A stretch of DNA of 16,470 bases from Alphaproteobacteria bacterium (lineage in GTDB: Bacteria > Pseudomonadota > Alphaproteobacteria > CAISOG01): the NCBI GenBank assembly GCA_018883285.1, contig VEQJ01000003.1, positions 1 to 16,470 on the forward strand, written 5' to 3'. Below are positions 14,253-16,470 of this stretch, piece after piece. Position 1 is the first letter of the stretch. Every line of letters begins with the position of its first letter. The position numbers and the translations under genes were made by a program. A model generated the notes under the pieces. It was not told the origin of the DNA, did no database searches, and was given only the letters and a program-made list of their open reading frames with translations.

Positions 14253-14446
14253 AATATTTCAAAGACTTAGCCGAAATCCTCAGCGCCTTTGCCTGGGCGT
14301 AACCTGCGTGATTCTGTCAGACAAATTTTCACCATTTTTTAGGCCGCTAAAGTAAACTGGAAAATATCCAGGATAACCATTAACCGAGGCAAAACATGGT
14401 GGTTTTTGGTCATTTGGTAGGGCATTTGCGGCAAATGGATTTAACC

Positions 14447-14555
14447 TGTCGGCAAGCTCAAACAGTTCAGACGCATCGCCACACGCTACGACAAAACAGA
14501 TTCCGCCTTCTTAGGATTTATCTACCTCGCCTCCATCTTACTATGGCCAAAATGA
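14447..14555 (+). mobile_element. IS5-family transposase C-terminal remnant
   Basis: From 14454 the plus strand reads KLKQFRRIATRYDKTDSAFL followed by GFIYLASILLWPK and TGA (14553-14555). RRIATRYDK followed by a hydrophobic AS/LW tail is the characteristic C-terminus of IS5-group (IS427/IS1031-like) transposases. Upstream, the frame hits TAA at 14442-14444 and shows TGTCGG (Cys-Arg) out of frame, so the rest has been lost or frameshifted. No terminal inverted repeats were identified. Non-functional. Confidence 0.75.
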
Positions 14556-14637
14556 ATGTCGACAGTTCCTAATGATAACTTACAATGCCTTATGTACATT
14601 CTAACGTCCTAACATTTCTCATGTTAGGTGTCAGCCC

Positions 14638-16377
14638 CTAGCAGAATACGCCAGTTTGGCCTACGGCTTGGCCGTCGCCGTGCGCCAGGCGCCAGGCGGG
14701 ATCGGTGGTTGGCCTGCCAAAGTAATAACCCTGCAGCACCGCCACCCCCAAATCTTTCAGCAGATTGGCTTGCTCAATCGTCTCAACCCCCTCAGCCACC
14801 GTGACCAGGGAAAGGTCGCTGGCCAAGCCCACCAGGGTTTGCACCATGCGGATTGAGGCGGCATCGTCGGGCAACAGCTTCACGAAATCGCGGTCGATTT
14901 TTAGAATATCGACTGGCAGATATTGCAGTTCGCGCAATGAGGTAAAGCCCGCGCCAAAATCGTCCAGGGCGATGCGGCAACCGCTTTTTTTCAAGGCATT
15001 CACAAAGTGACTAGACTGTTCCAAATCATCCATCGCCGCCGTTTCGGTAATTTCCACCACCAGGCGCTTAGCCAGGCTGGGATCCTTGGCCAGATTCTCC
15101 ATCAGCTGATTCAGCCAGCGGCCGTCACTGATATTGGCGGGCGACACATTGATGCCCAGGTCTAAATCAGGGTTGGCGCGCAATTCATCCAACGCCATAT
15201 CCATCACCGCCCAATCGACCTGACGAATCAGCCCCAGCTTTTCAATGACGGGAATAAATTCCGCCGCTGGCATCAGCGTGCCATCAGGATTTTTCATCCG
15301 CAGCAAACATTCATACGAAACGGCCTGATGGGTGGTGGCATCGACCAACGGCTGATAGGCCAGGCACAGATCCTTGTTCTGAAGGGCGCGGCGCACCTTA
15401 TCCTGCAACGCGAGGTTGTGTGTCTGCACCGCCTTATCCGACACCATGGGCTTAAATTGCGAAAAGCTGCTGGATCCCTTGCGCTTGGCATGTTGCAGCG
15501 CGATTTCCGCCCGCGCCATCAACTCGGTCGCTGTAACCCCCTGGGTAGGAAAGATAATGCCACCGACAGAAGCGGTCAGGGGGATGGCTCCCTGCTCGGT
15601 ATTAAAAATCTCCTCCGCGATGACGCGGATAAAGCGCTCGGCCGCGCCTACCAACTCATCTTCGGTACAATGGTACAGAATCAAGCCAAAACGATCGCCA
15701 TCCACCCGCCCGATAATGTCGGCAATCCGCAAATGGTGCAGCAGCCGTTGCGCTACACGATTCAGCAGTTTGTCACCGATACGGAAACCATAGCATTCGT
15801 TGATCACCGAAAAACGATCGATCCCGACCACCAAATAGGCACCCGTGGTCGAAAAATGCTGAACGTAATTGACCGCCTTATCCAGAGATTCCCGCAGCCG
15901 TCTTTTGTTGTAATGACCTGTAATATCGTCATAGTCGGCATAGTGGATCAGCTTGGCTTCTTGCGATTTCAGCTCGTCAATCGTGCGCAGCGTGCCGTAA
16001 ACATGGGTGACCCGCCCGTTGGCATCCAATGTCACCTGGCCACGTTCATGCACCCAGACTGAGGCGCCCTTGCGGCCATGCAGGCGGTATTGGCATTCGT
16101 AACGATCCCCATGCGCCAAATGGCGTGTAATGGCCTGACGATGGGTCAGCGCATCACTTTCGCTCATCAGGGTGTCGAACATCGCCATGCTGGCGGGCGT
16201 AGGCAGATCGGCGTCAAAAAACTCCTCCATCGCGCCAACCCAATCGATCTGGTCACCATCAAGATCCCAAAAAAACGCCAGATCACCCGCGGCTTCAAGG
16301 CTGGCAAGCGCCGTCAGCTCAGGGTGTTGTGATAGGGCAACGGACTTTGCCGATGCAATAACGGCAGGGTGAGACAT
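14638..16377 (-). CDS. PAS-GGDEF-EAL protein, probable c-di-GMP phosphodiesterase
   Basis: Protein of 579 residues without membrane helices. A PAS-type sensor is at about 30-130 (DLAFFWDLDGDQIDW ... VYGTLRTIDE). A GGDEF domain is at about 145-305 and an EAL domain at about 325-565. The GGDEF signature is broken: residues 226-230 read DGDRF (first Gly to Asp, Glu to Arg), so cyclase activity is unlikely; the domain may bind GTP or be regulatory. The EAL domain keeps its catalytic set: Glu356 in YECLLRM, Asn in GINVSP, VEITET, the metal pair in ALDDFGAGFTSL, Lys in ILKIDRDFV, Glu in AEGVET, and LQGYYFGRP. Hydrolysis of c-di-GMP to pGpG is therefore expected. No good ribosome site is visible before ATG 16377. 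A perfect CtrA box lies 56 bases upstream, suggesting cell-cycle or motility control. Confidence 0.9.
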   Translation of the reverse strand: MSHPAVIASAKSVALSQHPELTALASLEAAGDLAFFWDLDGDQIDWVGAMEEFFDADLPTPASMAMFDTLMSESDALTHRQAITRHLAHGDRYECQYRLHGRKGASVWVHERGQVTLDANGRVTHVYGTLRTIDELKSQEAKLIHYADYDDITGHYNKRRLRESLDKAVNYVQHFSTTGAYLVVGIDRFSVINECYGFRIGDKLLNRVAQRLLHHLRIADIIGRVDGDRFGLILYHCTEDELVGAAERFIRVIAEEIFNTEQGAIPLTASVGGIIFPTQGVTATELMARAEIALQHAKRKGSSSFSQFKPMVSDKAVQTHNLALQDKVRRALQNKDLCLAYQPLVDATTHQAVSYECLLRMKNPDGTLMPAAEFIPVIEKLGLIRQVDWAVMDMALDELRANPDLDLGINVSPANISDGRWLNQLMENLAKDPSLAKRLVVEITETAAMDDLEQSSHFVNALKKSGCRIALDDFGAGFTSLRELQYLPVDILKIDRDFVKLLPDDAASIRMVQTLVGLASDLSLVTVAEGVETIEQANLLKDLGVAVLQGYYFGRPTTDPAWRLAHGDGQAVGQTGVFC

Positions 16378-16432
16378 GCAGAAAACCGATTGGTAACAGG
16401 TGGCAATTCAGCTTTCACGATCGCACGGCCTG

Positions 16433-16448
16433 GTTAAGGTTTGCTTAA
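16433..16448 (-). promoter_or_regulatory. CtrA box upstream of the GGDEF-EAL gene
   Basis: On the minus strand TTAA (16448-16445), seven bases, TTAAC (16437-16433) is an exact match to the CtrA consensus TTAA-N7-TTAAC. It lies 56 bases before the start codon, a position where CtrA commonly activates or represses. The nearby DivL-type gene supports a host that uses the CckA-CtrA system. Confidence 0.6.
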
Positions 16449-16470
16449 GACTTAGGTGTCGGTGATAGGC

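Larger units (their letters stand above)
13964..14637. other. Gene-poor stretch with relics
   Basis: About 670 bases without a convincing intact gene. It holds several short inverted repeats (CGAACC/GGTTCG near 14117-14131, TTATGAG/CTCATAA at 14172-14191, CCATCC/GGATGG at 14205-14219), an initiator-tRNA-like segment ending at 14252, and an IS5-type transposase tail ending at 14555. A 127-codon frame at 13972-14355 crosses the tRNA-like segment and shows no protein family pattern. Confidence 0.6.

Noticed and set aside
13972..14355. 127-codon plus-strand frame after nrsF
   Set aside because: It runs through the tRNA-like relic and several inverted repeats, with no family features and no ribosome site.
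14396..14572. 58-codon frame with GAGG before its ATG
   Set aside because: The same bases in another frame give the clear IS5 transposase tail, so this frame is probably accidental.
1..16470. CRISPR arrays, rRNA genes or replication origins
   Set aside because: No regularly spaced repeats, rRNA-like stretches or DnaA-box clusters were seen when reading through the window.

Overview
The window most likely comes from an alphaproteobacterial chromosome. The evidence is a DivL-type tyrosine pseudokinase, a consensus CtrA box (TTAA-N7-TTAAC) and an ECF sigma/NrsF pair of the Caulobacter SigF type. The genus cannot be read from the sequence. Base composition is patchy. Sampled 60-base lines give about 63% G+C inside hisD (9421-9480), 43% inside bufB (11941-12000) and 35% at the left edge (1-60).

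Layout, left to right. (1) 1-877 (-): an AT-rich gene, cut by the window edge, for a protein with a phosphoribosyltransferase PRPP loop; it looks foreign. (2) 989-3064 (-): a DivL-like membrane PAS pseudokinase, followed by a tRNA-Thr(GGT) gene at 3168-3242 (-). (3) 3453-10122 (+): a compact histidine operon, hisG-hisC-hisB-hisH-hisF-hisA/I/E-hisD, in which every gene overlaps the next. It covers the pathway except histidinol-phosphate phosphatase. A small ORF encoding a histidine-rich peptide (7 His in 14 residues), followed by competing stem segments, lies just upstream and has the form of a his attenuator. HisA, HisI and HisE are fused in one protein whose HisI-HisE part resembles fungal HIS4, and hisD follows directly. 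(4) 10121-13963: a lower-GC block holding a complete bufferin (copper-buffering RiPP) locus. bufA, bufB, bufC and a DoxX gene run leftward, with a truncated aquaporin gene behind them. A divergent ECF sigma/NrsF anti-sigma pair runs rightward. Two copies of GTAACC-N15-CGTAT(T/A) face outward between bufA and the sigma gene. (5) 13964-14637: a gene graveyard with an initiator-tRNA-like relic and the tail of an IS5-family transposase. (6) 14638-16377 (-): a PAS-GGDEF-EAL protein with a degenerate GGDEF and an intact EAL, preceded by a perfect CtrA box.

How the genes work together. The his operon is a self-contained pathway unit, probably sensing histidyl-tRNA charging through the leader peptide. 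The buf block is a metal-stress unit: NrsF holds the sigma factor, which when released should transcribe both itself and bufABC-doxX. DivL and the CtrA-box-linked c-di-GMP enzyme both point to the CckA-CtrA cell-cycle/motility network, but they are not adjacent and their link here is inferred. The truncated aquaporin abutting hisD on one side and the tRNA/IS debris on the other suggest that the buf block was inserted or rearranged.
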